Shown: positions 45,560-55,641 of the stretch, one piece after another
How the letters are laid out: every line of letters starts with the position of its first letter
How positions within the stretch are numbered: position 1 is the stretch's first letter
Source of the DNA: Bacillota bacterium
Lineage (GTDB): Bacteria > Bacillota > Clostridia > Lachnospirales > Lachnospiraceae
Assembly (NCBI GenBank): GCA_023435895.1
Contig: JAEZLH010000007.1
Coordinates: forward strand, 1-64,000
DNA: 64,000 nt
Direction: 5' to 3'
The notes under the pieces: generated by a model
Databases searched by the model: none
The model's input: only the letters and a program-made list of their open reading frames with translations
What the model was told of the DNA's origin: nothing
Translations under genes and position numbers: made by a program

Positions 45560-47887
45560 ATGAAAAAATCCTCATTATTTTGGGGAGGTTTGGTATTCCT
45601 GCTTTTATTAAGCTTGATGCCTCACCCACGTACATATGCTGCCGAAGTACAATATACCTCTTCTGCCCTTAGTTCAAAACATGAGGTTAATGATTACATA
45701 CCGGTCAAAGCAATCAAAGCGGATGCTTCCGTAAAACCAAACATAGAACCAATTAATACTTCTCTTACCTTATCTCTTTCAAAACCAATCAATTCCTCCC
45801 CTGATGTTGCAAGCTTTTATAAGAGCTGGGGAAGATTGCAGCTGTCTAGGTCAGCGGATGGTGAGGATAAAGTAAAGCTTTATGATTTGCTTGCTACTAG
45901 CTTCCGTAATACTAAGGATACGAAAGCAGTTCCTATTAAAGATATTTACAGTAATACCTATTATGCTATGTACTTACTCCAATTAAATTCCCTCTCTAAC
46001 CCTATGACGCTTACTCCAGAAGATGCACAGGCCGTTTACAGTATTTTTCGTAACGAACATCCTGAATATTACTGGCTTTACTATGGTGTTCTCTATATCA
46101 GTAGTAACTCAAAATACATTCAGTGTTTATATATTGTAACCTCTTCAGATTATGATACCCCCAAGGAACGTGCCAGTGTAGATACGATAATTGCAGATAA
46201 ATCCAAGGAATATCGAACTGCCGTAAAGGGGTTAACCTCTAATTATGAAATAGCAAAAGTATTCCACGATAAAATTATTAATGATATTGATTACCTCTAT
46301 GACGAGAAGGGTGATCCATCCGAAGAATTATATGCTCATAATATTGTAGGTGTTTTTGATGGGACTGGCGTAGTTTGTGAAGGATACGCCAAAGCATATC
46401 AATATCTCTTAAATCAGCTTAATATTCCAAATCTCTATATCCCAGGTATTGCAAAAACCGATTATATTGTCGGAGGACATGCTTGGAATATGGTTATGGC
46501 GGATAACGATTATTTTTATAATGTAGATACAACTTGGGATGATCTTGGTTCTGGTGGCATCGATTATGATTATTTTATGAGTGGTTCTGACGGTTTTGAT
46601 AAGGAACATACTCCTGACCGTCCTGACGGAGAAGGCTTTAATTATCTGTATGCTTTACCCACTGTTCCGAAGGATGATTATGATAGTAATATGGATAACT
46701 CTGGTGTATCTATTACAAATATGACCAGTACCCTAACGGCTGATGGTATCATCTATGATGGCACCCCTAAAAAACCGGTAGTTACTATAACATCATCAAC
46801 CGGGGTTACTCTAAAAGCGGGTATAGACTACCAACTTTATTACGCTAATAATATCAATGCAGGAACTGCCACAGTTACCATAGTAGGAAACGGAAATTAC
46901 ACCGGTCTTTTAACAAAGAATTTCACCATAGCCAAAAAGTCCATAGCAAAACTGAATGCAAAACTGTCATCAACCAATTATTCATACACTGGTTCATCAA
47001 AACAGCCCACAATCACCATTAGCGGATTAGTAAAGGATAAAGATTATAAAGTAGCTTACACAAATAATACTAACGCTGGCACTGCAACAGTGGCCATCAC
47101 AGGAATTGGCAATTACTCTGACTCTATTCGTACGAACTTTACAATCTCAAAAGGTACACTCTCTGTAAAAGTTGCTGAAGCTAAGGCTAGCTATGATGGT
47201 AATTATCATACCATTAGCCTTTCTGTTCCAAAGGGTGCCAAGACAATTTACAGCAGAGATAATAAAAATTTTGTTAGCTCAAAACCATCCTATATGGTTC
47301 CCGGCACCTATAAAATCTACTATAAAGTACAACAAATCAATTACAATGATTATTATGGTTCGGCTACTATCATAATCACAAAGAAGGCTCTCACTTCCCT
47401 CTCTGTGACGCTTAGCTCTACCAGCTTTACTTATAAGGGCTCCGCTATCATCCCCGGAATAACATTGAAAAACGGATCAAAAGCCTTAATTAAAAACAAA
47501 GATTACAAACTAACCTATAGTAACAACATATATCCAGGTACCGCTACCGTAACTATTAACGGCATCGGGTATTATACCGGGACTGTGAAGAAAACTTACT
47601 CTATCAAAATCGGTACTCCGACTGCGAAAGTATCTTCCGGTTCCAAAAAAGCAACTATTTCTTGGAGTAAAGTAAATGCAATAAGCGGATATGAGTTACA
47701 CATGTCCACCTCCTCCAATGGAAAGTACTCCTTAATAAAAACAGTTTCTTCTTCTACAACAAAGTACACAAAATCAAACCTAATAAAAGGCAAAACCTAC
47801 TACTTTAAAATCCGAGCATATAAATCTGTAAATGGTAAAAAGGTTTACAGCTCTTATTCCATTATAATGCCTGTTACTGCAAAATAA
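45560..47887 (+). CDS. Secreted transglutaminase-like surface protein
   Basis: 775 residues. Signal peptide MKKSSLFWGGLVFLLLLSLM...TYAA (about 1-27). A transglutaminase-like/papain-fold domain (about 200-340) has the Cys-His-Asp triad in VVCEGYAKAYQ, VGGHAWNMV and NVDTTWDD. Then come at least three MBG/Ig-like repeats of about 80 residues (SSTNYSYTGSSKQPTITISG...YTNNTNAGTATVAITGIGNY) and a C-terminal fibronectin type III-like domain (TAKVSSGSKKATISWSKVNA). No LPxTG anchor is seen. Probably a secreted or wall-associated cross-linking or protease-like enzyme. Confidence 0.85.
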   Translation: MKKSSLFWGGLVFLLLLSLMPHPRTYAAEVQYTSSALSSKHEVNDYIPVKAIKADASVKPNIEPINTSLTLSLSKPINSSPDVASFYKSWGRLQLSRSADGEDKVKLYDLLATSFRNTKDTKAVPIKDIYSNTYYAMYLLQLNSLSNPMTLTPEDAQAVYSIFRNEHPEYYWLYYGVLYISSNSKYIQCLYIVTSSDYDTPKERASVDTIIADKSKEYRTAVKGLTSNYEIAKVFHDKIINDIDYLYDEKGDPSEELYAHNIVGVFDGTGVVCEGYAKAYQYLLNQLNIPNLYIPGIAKTDYIVGGHAWNMVMADNDYFYNVDTTWDDLGSGGIDYDYFMSGSDGFDKEHTPDRPDGEGFNYLYALPTVPKDDYDSNMDNSGVSITNMTSTLTADGIIYDGTPKKPVVTITSSTGVTLKAGIDYQLYYANNINAGTATVTIVGNGNYTGLLTKNFTIAKKSIAKLNAKLSSTNYSYTGSSKQPTITISGLVKDKDYKVAYTNNTNAGTATVAITGIGNYSDSIRTNFTISKGTLSVKVAEAKASYDGNYHTISLSVPKGAKTIYSRDNKNFVSSKPSYMVPGTYKIYYKVQQINYNDYYGSATIIITKKALTSLSVTLSSTSFTYKGSAIIPGITLKNGSKALIKNKDYKLTYSNNIYPGTATVTINGIGYYTGTVKKTYSIKIGTPTAKVSSGSKKATISWSKVNAISGYELHMSTSSNGKYSLIKTVSSSTTKYTKSNLIKGKTYYFKIRAYKSVNGKKVYSSYSIIMPVTAK

Positions 47888-47962
47888 TATTGGCTCAGTG
47901 CTGCACCTATGTTCATGAAATAACAAATAGTATTGTAGACTTATTCCTATGTTGATAACTAA

Positions 47963-48007
47963 AAATCCTCCGCTAAGTTTTGAATTTATTATCTTAGCGG
48001 AGGATTT
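47963..48007. terminator. Bidirectional terminator
   Basis: AAATCCTCCGCTAAG (47963-47977) and CTTAGCGGAGGATTT (47993-48007) are a perfect 15-bp stem with A and T runs on the two sides, placed between convergent genes. Confidence 0.85.
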
Positions 48008-48143
48008 AATATTAACGTATTAAATTATTTCAGATTGAAAAATCCTTTCAAACAGAGGTTATCTGTCTTGTACATGCCTATCAAAGTATAGCAGGACGTT
48101 GGAATGACCAAACTATTATTTCAATTTAAAACCAGATTATAAG

Positions 48144-49475
48144 TTATTCTTGTAATAACAGCCTTTTAAATACTTCGCCCCGTTCTTCAAAGTTTTTGAA
48201 AAACCCATAGCTAGCAGCAGCCGGTGAGAACAGACAGGTCATGCCTTTGGCTGTTTCTTTCTTTGCGATTTCTACCGCCTCTTCTATTCCTTTCACAGGA
48301 AATAAATTCTGATCCTTCCTCCGATGTTTGTCTTCAAGAATTAACTTATGTATCCGATATCCGGTGTCCGGCATCAGTACAATATTCCTTATCTCAGACT
48401 CAAGAAGAAAATCCACCAAGGGCTGATAATCTATCCCCCGATCCATACCTCCAAGGATAACCGTATCCACATCATCCACACAATTTACGTTATTCATTGT
48501 GGTTTCACAGATAGTTGAGATGGAATCATTATAGAATTTAACTCCATTCAACTCACCCACATATTCCATACGATGGGGCAGGGGTTGAAAGGTTTTAATT
48601 GCCTCCAGAAACACCGTTTGATCAATACCATAATATTTAGAGATGGCATAACTAACTCCAATATTATAAAGATTATGATTACCCATTAAAGTAATCTCAT
48701 TTTCATCAATTGTCAGTTGGTCTATTCCATCAATAATTCTATAATCCTTTATTATTACATCGGCAGATTCCATATGATTAGAGATAGTGATTTGATTGGA
48801 ATGGCAGCCTTTTGGAATCTCATAAAATTCAGGGTTATACAATATCACATCCCCCTGCTTCTGAAACTGATAGATGTTCTCCTTTGCTGCCTTATATTTA
48901 TCAAAGGTTCCATAGTGATCCAGATGTTCTTGAAAGATGTTTAACAACACCCCAAAATGAGGAGAATGGGTTACATACTCCAACTGATGGGAGGATAGTT
49001 CAAAAACAACCACCGTCTCATCATTGATCTTATCTAATGTATCAAAAACAGGAACACCAATATTCCCAACAAGAATAGTATCCTTACCTGCATGTTCGAA
49101 GATATGGTGAACCAGGGATGAAGTAGTGCTTTTCCCTTTTGTACCGGTGATGCCGATCGTCTGAGCATCATAAAATTGCAAAAATAAATCAGTCTGTGAA
49201 GTAAATTTGGAAAGCCATCTCTCCTCCGAAGTATTTAACACGATTCCCGGAGACTTAATTACCAAATCATACTCCTTTAAAAGTTCTTCATAAGAATCTC
49301 CCGTATATATCGTTACGTTTGGCAATGGCGTTTTAATACCATTTTGATCATAGATTCCAATGATCTTATCCGGAAAGTATTTACGAATAAAATGATAGGT
49401 GGATTTTCCTTCCCTACCAAACCCTAATAGTAATATATTTTTATCTTCAAACAGTTTACATATTTGATGAATCAT
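48144..49475 (-). CDS. murD: MurD-type UDP-MurNAc-L-Ala glutamate ligase
   Basis: 443 residues. A Mur ligase with the ATP loop GITGTKGKSTTSS (about 108-120), the HQLEYVTHSPHFGVLLNI central motif and the C-terminal Mur ligase domain. MurD adds glutamate to UDP-MurNAc-L-Ala in the cytoplasm. The partner is the MurL-like gene directly upstream on the same strand, so this copy may be MurD2-like and use L-Glu rather than D-Glu; that is inferred from context, since the known MurD2 was found together with MurL. GGAG 5 nt upstream sets the start at 49475. Confidence 0.85.
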   Translation of the reverse strand: MIHQICKLFEDKNILLLGFGREGKSTYHFIRKYFPDKIIGIYDQNGIKTPLPNVTIYTGDSYEELLKEYDLVIKSPGIVLNTSEERWLSKFTSQTDLFLQFYDAQTIGITGTKGKSTTSSLVHHIFEHAGKDTILVGNIGVPVFDTLDKINDETVVVFELSSHQLEYVTHSPHFGVLLNIFQEHLDHYGTFDKYKAAKENIYQFQKQGDVILYNPEFYEIPKGCHSNQITISNHMESADVIIKDYRIIDGIDQLTIDENEITLMGNHNLYNIGVSYAISKYYGIDQTVFLEAIKTFQPLPHRMEYVGELNGVKFYNDSISTICETTMNNVNCVDDVDTVILGGMDRGIDYQPLVDFLLESEIRNIVLMPDTGYRIHKLILEDKHRRKDQNLFPVKGIEEAVEIAKKETAKGMTCLFSPAAASYGFFKNFEERGEVFKRLLLQE

Positions 49476-49643
49476 ATTATCTCCATTCCGTCTTTCCAAT
49501 GTGGTCTTTCTTAGCACATAGCATTTATATCTTTCACTAGAAATTATCCTTGTCTGTCCTTCTCCTCTAATGCGAATCAAAATCCCGGATTGTTATTTAT
49601 AATCTGTTATTCGGAAAAGGTGTGCTATCCACATTACAATCTC

Positions 49644-51032
49644 TTACAGCATTAATTCTTTTATTCGGCTTACAAACTCTGCCGGTACCTGATTTTCTTC
49701 ATTATAATACTTCAGATACGGGTTTTCACGATCTTGGAAGGATTGATAAAATCCCTGTTCTTTATAATAAGAATAAAGCTTTGGTAAAGAACTGCCCTCT
49801 TCTTGTAATCGATCAATTGTCATACAGATAGCAGTATTCGCCTCATCGCAGGTTCCTACACACTCAAAGGGCTTCTCTGGCAAGGTACCAATTAACTTCT
49901 CAAAGGTTTCAAGCATACTTACATCGTTTAGCATATCATTTCCAAATATTTCTACCAGTTGATCCATATTGATAAATGGGGAAAGAATAATATATACAAA
50001 CAGGCATTTCGGACAATGTCCGCACCATTTGTCACTCTTACTTCCAACGTTACAGCTTCGAAAAATCTTATAATATTTATCATGCATTGCAAAGAACTTG
50101 GCTATCTGAAGTTCACTGAAGGGTCTTAGTAAGCTGAAATAATGCACCCCGCTATTCACATAACGATTCTCATAATTCACAAAATCACTCTCAAACTTAA
50201 AGCTCTTGGAGTACTGATGATTTACTTCTGTCCCCTCTATCGTGCTTTCATTTGCACTTGCTTCATTGGAGAGAACCACATATTGTTTATCCATAAGATA
50301 AGCTGCCAACACAGAAGAAAATGCCACAATTGCGGAAAATGGAGTATGACCGTTCAGGTACCCTTCCTTATTCAGTTCCAGAAGTTTCTTATCAAGACTT
50401 CGATGTACCACCAATATCTCCTCTTTGGAATAGCCTGCAATGAGTGCACAGCGCTCGGAGGCTTCCTTATCATTGATCATAAAGCAAAGATTGGTGCTCT
50501 TTCTATCACTTAATAATTCTAAGGTTACAACAGAATCCTTTCCGCCGCCTATGGGAATCATGGAGCCTGTTTTTTCAAACTCCGCTCGAAAGAATTTATC
50601 CTCTGTTCCCTTACCCTTACTCTCACAATTCACTTCAATCTTCATGAAATCTTCTTCACTGGTCTCAATCTTATTGGTATAAAAAAACTCCCCAAGTCCC
50701 AGATAATATTGATTCTTCCACCACTTAATCTGTTCTTCATCAATGACGCCTGCTTTTACGATCACAGAAGGTGAACAAGAACATTTCCAGTAGCTGATTA
50801 ATTCCACCATTCCCAAGTTGAATGCCAATTCGTTCACAACTTCTTCATTCTCATAGTTGATTTCAACATGTTTTTTCTTAAACTCCCAGGTAGGATAAAA
50901 AAGAATTTCCTCTCCCAAACGGAAATGGAATTTGAGCTTCACGCTCTCGTTATTTTTCCCATCTATAATCTCATATTTTTCATATATAAAAACAGGGTGC
51001 TTTTCCCGCAAATTATTAAATTGTTGTTGCAT
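49644..51032 (-). CDS. murL: MurL-like UDP-MurNAc-L-Ala-L-Glu epimerase
   Basis: 462 residues resembling MurL, the enzyme that epimerises the terminal L-Glu of UDP-MurNAc-L-Ala-L-Glu to D-Glu, first shown in Xanthomonas. A PP-loop-like GGGKDS (162-167) suggests ATP use; the later segments NGHTPFSAIVAF, LSNEASANEST, VNHQYSKS and WCGHCPKCLFVY (near 340) look conserved for this family. It lies upstream of the murD-like gene with 168 nt between, probably one transcript. The second of two adjacent ATGs (51032) has the better spacing from GGAGG. Assignment rests on recalled family motifs. Confidence 0.68.
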   Translation of the reverse strand: MQQQFNNLREKHPVFIYEKYEIIDGKNNESVKLKFHFRLGEEILFYPTWEFKKKHVEINYENEEVVNELAFNLGMVELISYWKCSCSPSVIVKAGVIDEEQIKWWKNQYYLGLGEFFYTNKIETSEEDFMKIEVNCESKGKGTEDKFFRAEFEKTGSMIPIGGGKDSVVTLELLSDRKSTNLCFMINDKEASERCALIAGYSKEEILVVHRSLDKKLLELNKEGYLNGHTPFSAIVAFSSVLAAYLMDKQYVVLSNEASANESTIEGTEVNHQYSKSFKFESDFVNYENRYVNSGVHYFSLLRPFSELQIAKFFAMHDKYYKIFRSCNVGSKSDKWCGHCPKCLFVYIILSPFINMDQLVEIFGNDMLNDVSMLETFEKLIGTLPEKPFECVGTCDEANTAICMTIDRLQEEGSSLPKLYSYYKEQGFYQSFQDRENPYLKYYNEENQVPAEFVSRIKELML

Positions 51033-51166
51033 CATAACCTCCTATATTAATCCAAAATAATACATAGCCATTTTCAAAAACGGAAAACAGCTACGCTTAT
51101 TATATTCTTGATGAACTCAGAATTCAATGTTTTCTTTATATTTTAATCATCTATAGGCTACTGTTC

Positions 51167-51285
51167 GTTACTGTTCACTCCCAATTCAGAACTTGGTATA
51201 ATGATTACGATAAATGATTTCCGAGTAAGAGTATTTGCAGTTATCGTAATCATATCCTCAACTTTGACTGGGAGTGAACTGTAAC
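51167..51285. repeat. 119-bp dispersed palindromic element
   Basis: The outer arms GTTACTGTTCACTCCCA (51167-51183) and TGGGAGTGAACTGTAAC (51269-51285) differ by one base; the inner arms ATGATTACGATAA (51201-51213) and TTATCGTAATCAT (51241-51253) are perfect. The spacers between arms are also similar in length (17 and 15). A related copy ends at 126. MITE-like, or a large hairpin RNA. Confidence 0.75.
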
Positions 51286-51574
51286 ATCTATCGTTCCAGA
51301 GTAGTACAAGTACACTTAATATAATGTATCTATAAACCTGCCCTGACTTTGCAGGCTTACACGGAATTCTACGGTATCCATACTCTTATCTGCGTTGAAG
51401 CGTTAACATTGCATTGGATTATTATTATAAATCAATTAGAATTTCTTATTTACCCTTTTATAGCGCTCCAAATTATGGTATTATAAGCGTGTTTACGGCA
51501 ATCAACTATTTGCCGCATATTAAAATATAAGAATCGTATCAATTCATAACATGATACGGGAAAAGAGGTATGAT

Positions 51575-52510
51575 ATGTCTTTAAGCGTTAAAAACCTAAC
51601 AAAAAAATACGGGGATAAGACGGTGGTGGATAATCTGAACTTCACAATCAGTGAACCGGGGGTATATGCTTTACTCGGAACGAACGGAGCGGGTAAAACT
51701 ACTACACTTCGTATCATCCTTGGCATGCTTGCTAAGAATGAGGGAGAAGTCTTATGGAATAACAAACCCCTTGACCCGGTGAAAACCAATGTGGGATATC
51801 TGGCTGAGGAACGTGGTCTATACCCTAAGTTTTCCTTACTTGATCAGCTCCTGTATTTTGCAAAACTGCGAAATGTATCCCGATCAGAAGCGATGAAGCG
51901 CATCACCCACTGGTCAGACAGACTGGAAGTCAATGAGTATATCTTTCCACCTAAGACAAAGGCTAGGAGCTCTGCGAAAGCAAGACGTGCCGACCAGTTA
52001 TCCAAGGGCAATCAGCAGAAGATTCAGTTAATGGCAGCCTTAATCTCTGACCCTGAATTAATCATTCTGGATGAACCCCTAAGCGGTCTTGATCCGGTTA
52101 ACACCGACTTATTTAAATCCATTATTAAAGAAGAAATCGCAAAAGAAAAATATTTGATTATGTCAAGTCATCAAATGCCTACTATTGAAGAATTCTGTTC
52201 TGACATCACTATCATGAATCGAGGAAAAGCTGTTCTTCAGGGTGACTTAAATCAGATCAAAAAAGGTTATGGTCGTGTCAATCTTTTTGTAAAGAGTGAT
52301 CAAGAGATTGCTCCCTATATCCAATCCTTTGGCTTAAAGATAGAGAATAAGACCCCTAGCGAGTATCATTTGAAGGTAAACGGAGAACAACAGGCTATGG
52401 AGTTTTTGGCGAAACTGATCAATGATAATGTACCCATTATCAAATTTGAGCTGAGAGAACCGTCACTGCATGAAATATTCATTGAAAAGGTGGAAGAAGT
52501 GCATGAATAA
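51575..52510 (+). CDS. NatA-like ABC transporter ATP-binding protein
   Basis: 311 residues. Walker A GTNGAGKTTT, signature LSKGNQQKIQ, Walker B LIILDEPLSGLDP and a switch His (SSHQMPTIEEF) are intact. A C-terminal extension (about 220-311) matches the NatA-type ATPases of Na+ or antimicrobial exporters. Start at 51575 by AGAGGT. Its stop overlaps the next gene by 8 nt, so subunits are translated together. Confidence 0.88.
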   Translation: MSLSVKNLTKKYGDKTVVDNLNFTISEPGVYALLGTNGAGKTTTLRIILGMLAKNEGEVLWNNKPLDPVKTNVGYLAEERGLYPKFSLLDQLLYFAKLRNVSRSEAMKRITHWSDRLEVNEYIFPPKTKARSSAKARRADQLSKGNQQKIQLMAALISDPELIILDEPLSGLDPVNTDLFKSIIKEEIAKEKYLIMSSHQMPTIEEFCSDITIMNRGKAVLQGDLNQIKKGYGRVNLFVKSDQEIAPYIQSFGLKIENKTPSEYHLKVNGEQQAMEFLAKLINDNVPIIKFELREPSLHEIFIEKVEEVHE

Positions 52511-53828
52511 AAATAATCTAACCGGTTGGAAGGATGTGTTATCCTTCACCTTTATACAAACGGTAAAAAGCAAAGCATTTATTATATCTTACTTGATTTT
52601 GATTATCCTATCCGTGGTTAGTATCCCTCTTTTTACGCTATTTACATCAACAAAGGACAGCGACAGTGCCAACCCGATTACAAAGGTATATCTAAGTAAT
52701 CAGACTACCTTTGATAAAATTGACCTTTCGGGTGTTAATCAAAATCCAAAATTAAAAAATATCTCCATAGAACCACTTTCCGGCGATTACAATACGGTGG
52801 CTGACCGAATTCAAAAGAGTGAAAACACTTCGGTTATCCTAACAATCAAGGAAGAAAACAATATGTTTTCTTTGGGATTTTCTAAAGCAACAAAAGGGCC
52901 TGTGAAAGACCATAATTTATCTGAGTTAGGCGATGAAGTCACAAAACAATTTAATAGCTATAAGCTTACTGCCCTAGGAGTAACTGGGGAACAGGCAGCA
53001 TTAATACAGTCAGAAGTCACAACCAAGGTTACCCTTACTGATGTAAACGGTGCTCCTATTATAAAGGAGAACAGCTCCATCTCCATCAGTGAATATTGGT
53101 TTATTTATGGCATTCTCTTCGTTGTAATGATGGTGAATATTATGGCAAGTACACAGATTGCAACCTCCATTGTGACTGAAAAATCCACAAGGGTAATTGA
53201 ATATCTGCTTACCTCCGTAAGACCTTTGGCTCTGATGGTTGGTAAAACAATCGCCATGTTAGGTGCTGTAATATTACAGATCGGTTCCCTGATACTGATT
53301 GTGTTTGTGTCCAATAAGGTATCAACCGCATTCCTGGCTACGGACGGGAAGAATGTAATGTCCAGCTTGCCCTCTAATATTTTTGAAAACTTAAAACCGT
53401 TGAACCTAATTGTATGCGTCCTTGTCATTGTGCTTGGAATGATCTTTTATGCAACTCTTGCGGGGCTTGCAGGTGCGACTGTAAGTAAGATTGAAGAATT
53501 AAGAGAGGGTCTTCAGCTCTTTACACTTACCAATGTTGCAGGTGCGTATATCGGTATTGCGGCAGCTAATATCCTTATGGGCAATGGAGATAATGCGTTT
53601 GTAACCTTTGCTTATTTGTTCCCGCTTTCCTCCCCTTTTATATTGCCGGGTGCCATATTGGTGGGTAAAGTAAGCGCACTGCTCATTCTGTCTTCGATTG
53701 TATTACAGCTGTTTTTCATTGTGGTATTATTCCAGTTTGTTGCTAAGGTGTTTGAGACATTAATTCTTCATAACGGCAATACCATTAAACCAAAAGAATT
53801 GTTCAAACTTTCGAAAACAGTATCCTAA
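52503..53828 (+). CDS. NatB-like ABC-2 permease, first copy
   Basis: 441 residues: an N-terminal helix (about 25-48), a large extracytoplasmic loop (about 50-200) and a bundle of membrane helices after residue 200 (YWFIYGILFVVMMVNIMASTQIATSIVTEKSTRVIEYLLTSVRP), typical of NatB/YhaP ABC-2 permeases. The start at 52503 lies inside the end of the ATPase gene with GGAAG upstream. The second permease gene (53959) is a paralogue, so the exporter probably works with a permease heterodimer. Confidence 0.85.
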   Translation: MNKNNLTGWKDVLSFTFIQTVKSKAFIISYLILIILSVVSIPLFTLFTSTKDSDSANPITKVYLSNQTTFDKIDLSGVNQNPKLKNISIEPLSGDYNTVADRIQKSENTSVILTIKEENNMFSLGFSKATKGPVKDHNLSELGDEVTKQFNSYKLTALGVTGEQAALIQSEVTTKVTLTDVNGAPIIKENSSISISEYWFIYGILFVVMMVNIMASTQIATSIVTEKSTRVIEYLLTSVRPLALMVGKTIAMLGAVILQIGSLILIVFVSNKVSTAFLATDGKNVMSSLPSNIFENLKPLNLIVCVLVIVLGMIFYATLAGLAGATVSKIEELREGLQLFTLTNVAGAYIGIAAANILMGNGDNAFVTFAYLFPLSSPFILPGAILVGKVSALLILSSIVLQLFFIVVLFQFVAKVFETLILHNGNTIKPKELFKLSKTVS

Positions 53829-53958
53829 GCAGCAAGCAGTCAACACCCTGTATTGTGGACTGATATTATGGTTCACTCAGGAATTGATGCCTTACAAGTA
53901 TGTTGTAATAATAAATGCTGATAAATAAATTGCATTCATCAGCGGATTGGAGAAATAT

Positions 53959-55314
53959 ATGAAACAGAATTTTAAAGGATGGTCTTCCGTCTATGGGTTT
54001 ACCCTACGTCAGGAAACTAGGGGTATCTCCTTCAAACTAGTAACTGCTTTAGTTGCGCTGATTATTATGGGCATTATCATATTAGTCAATGTACTGGATG
54101 CCAGATCTAGTGAGAATAAAACAAGCGAAAACAATTCAGATAATAATGCCTTTTCTATCAAGAATGTATATGTATCGGATGAAAGTGGTCTGCCACTAAC
54201 CGATTATCCTTCCTTGGAACCTGCCTTAAAGAAAGCCCCTTATACCGGTATTGAGTTTAAGGATGTTACAAAACAAAGTCGTGAAGATATTGTTAAAACA
54301 GCGGGCAAGGATGACATATCCATTGCCGTATTTGTTACAAAGTCAGAAAACGGCTTTCAGCTAGAGGCAGTCATCCCCTCTGAGTCCAAGGTGAGTCAGG
54401 GCGATGCAAATAAGTTAGTGAACTTAATGAGCTCCTCCTTTAACACCAACAAACTGATGCAATCCGGTATCTCCGCTGATGTATTGGCAAAAGTCATGGA
54501 ACCTGCTGTTACCAACTACGCCAAAATCGGTGAAAACACCAACCAAATCACTATGATCATTAAGATTGCGGCTCCAATGCTGTTCAGTTTCATTTTATAC
54601 TTTATGTTATTGATGTACGGTCAGACTGTGAGCAAATCCGTGTCCACAGAAAAGACCTCAAAGCTTGTGGAAACTCTCCTAACCTCCGTACATCCCTATG
54701 CATTGATCACCGGCAAAATTCTCGCAGTTACTACCATGGCAGTAATCCAATTTGTCAGCTGGATTGTAGCTGGCTTTGTTGGACTGTATAGCGGTAATGC
54801 TATCGCACATTCCCTCTATCCGAATTATCACAACTCTGTCATTACGGTAATTAATTTCCTTAAGAATAATATTGGAGACAGCGCCTTGTCTGCACCGGCA
54901 GTAATCCTTGCAATACTCTTCTTCTTCGTAGGCTTCCTGTTCTATAGTGTTATGGCAGGTGTTGCAGGCTGTATGGTTTCTAAACCGGAGGATGTTGCTT
55001 CCACACAAGCATTGTTCCAGTTTCCAATTATCATCAGCTGGCTTGCAGTATACTTTGCACCTCTTGCGGGATATGAGAATTTTTTAAATGTTGCAAGATA
55101 TATTCCTTTTACCGCACCCTTTAGTGTACCGGCAGAGTTGTTAACCGGCGTTACCGGACTTGGGGAAGGTGTGCTTGCACTCCTTGTAATAACCATATTT
55201 ACTCTATTATTTATTATGTTAGCAGGAAAAATCTATAAAGGGTTAATATTGTACAATGGGGAAAAGGTAAGCTTTAAAACCATTGGAAAAGTATTACGTG
55301 CTAAGAGTAATTAG
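53959..55314 (+). CDS. NatB-like ABC-2 permease, second copy
   Basis: 451 residues with the same topology as the preceding permease: one N-terminal helix, a large outside loop (about 60-205), then VSKSVSTEKTSKLVETLLTSVHPYALITGKILAV and further helices. It lies 130 nt downstream in the same operon. GGAG 7 nt upstream sets the start; an in-frame TTG at 53947 is less likely. Two paralogous permeases with one ATPase suggest a heteromeric Na+/drug or peptide exporter. Confidence 0.85.
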   Translation: MKQNFKGWSSVYGFTLRQETRGISFKLVTALVALIIMGIIILVNVLDARSSENKTSENNSDNNAFSIKNVYVSDESGLPLTDYPSLEPALKKAPYTGIEFKDVTKQSREDIVKTAGKDDISIAVFVTKSENGFQLEAVIPSESKVSQGDANKLVNLMSSSFNTNKLMQSGISADVLAKVMEPAVTNYAKIGENTNQITMIIKIAAPMLFSFILYFMLLMYGQTVSKSVSTEKTSKLVETLLTSVHPYALITGKILAVTTMAVIQFVSWIVAGFVGLYSGNAIAHSLYPNYHNSVITVINFLKNNIGDSALSAPAVILAILFFFVGFLFYSVMAGVAGCMVSKPEDVASTQALFQFPIIISWLAVYFAPLAGYENFLNVARYIPFTAPFSVPAELLTGVTGLGEGVLALLVITIFTLLFIMLAGKIYKGLILYNGEKVSFKTIGKVLRAKSN

Positions 55315-55413
55315 TAACATAATGCACTCCAAATCTCATGTTGATTAATAAATATTGATGGGTGCGTCAGAGAATTTTTAAAGAGTAATTAGTCCTTGTA
55401 CAAAATAAATTAT

Positions 55414-55471
55414 GATTAATATATCAAAAGGACTGTTTATACTGTGACAATGGCAAATGGCACATAGTCAA
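55414..55471. repeat. Dispersed upstream element, copy 3
   Basis: About 58 bases similar to copy 1, with the best match in ACTGTTTATACTGTGACAATG. It lies after the ABC operon, before its terminator, and is not upstream of a visible plus-strand gene. Confidence 0.4.
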
Positions 55472-55536
55472 GATTCCTACTTCAATGGAAGTGTATTAGC
55501 GATAAGTTAAATCAGTTCGAAGGTATTAAATGAAAG

Positions 55537-55576
55537 CAGCTGCGCTGGAATCCGAGAATTCTAACGCAGCTGTTTA
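55537..55576 (+). terminator. Terminator of the ABC exporter operon
   Basis: CAGCTGCG (55537-55544) and CGCAGCTG (55565-55572) form a perfect stem followed by TTTATTATTT. Confidence 0.7.
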
Positions 55577-55641
55577 TTATTTAATAATATTTCGAACTTC
55601 AAATGCTCTCCACTCAATAGTAAAAAGCTTATGAACTTGCC

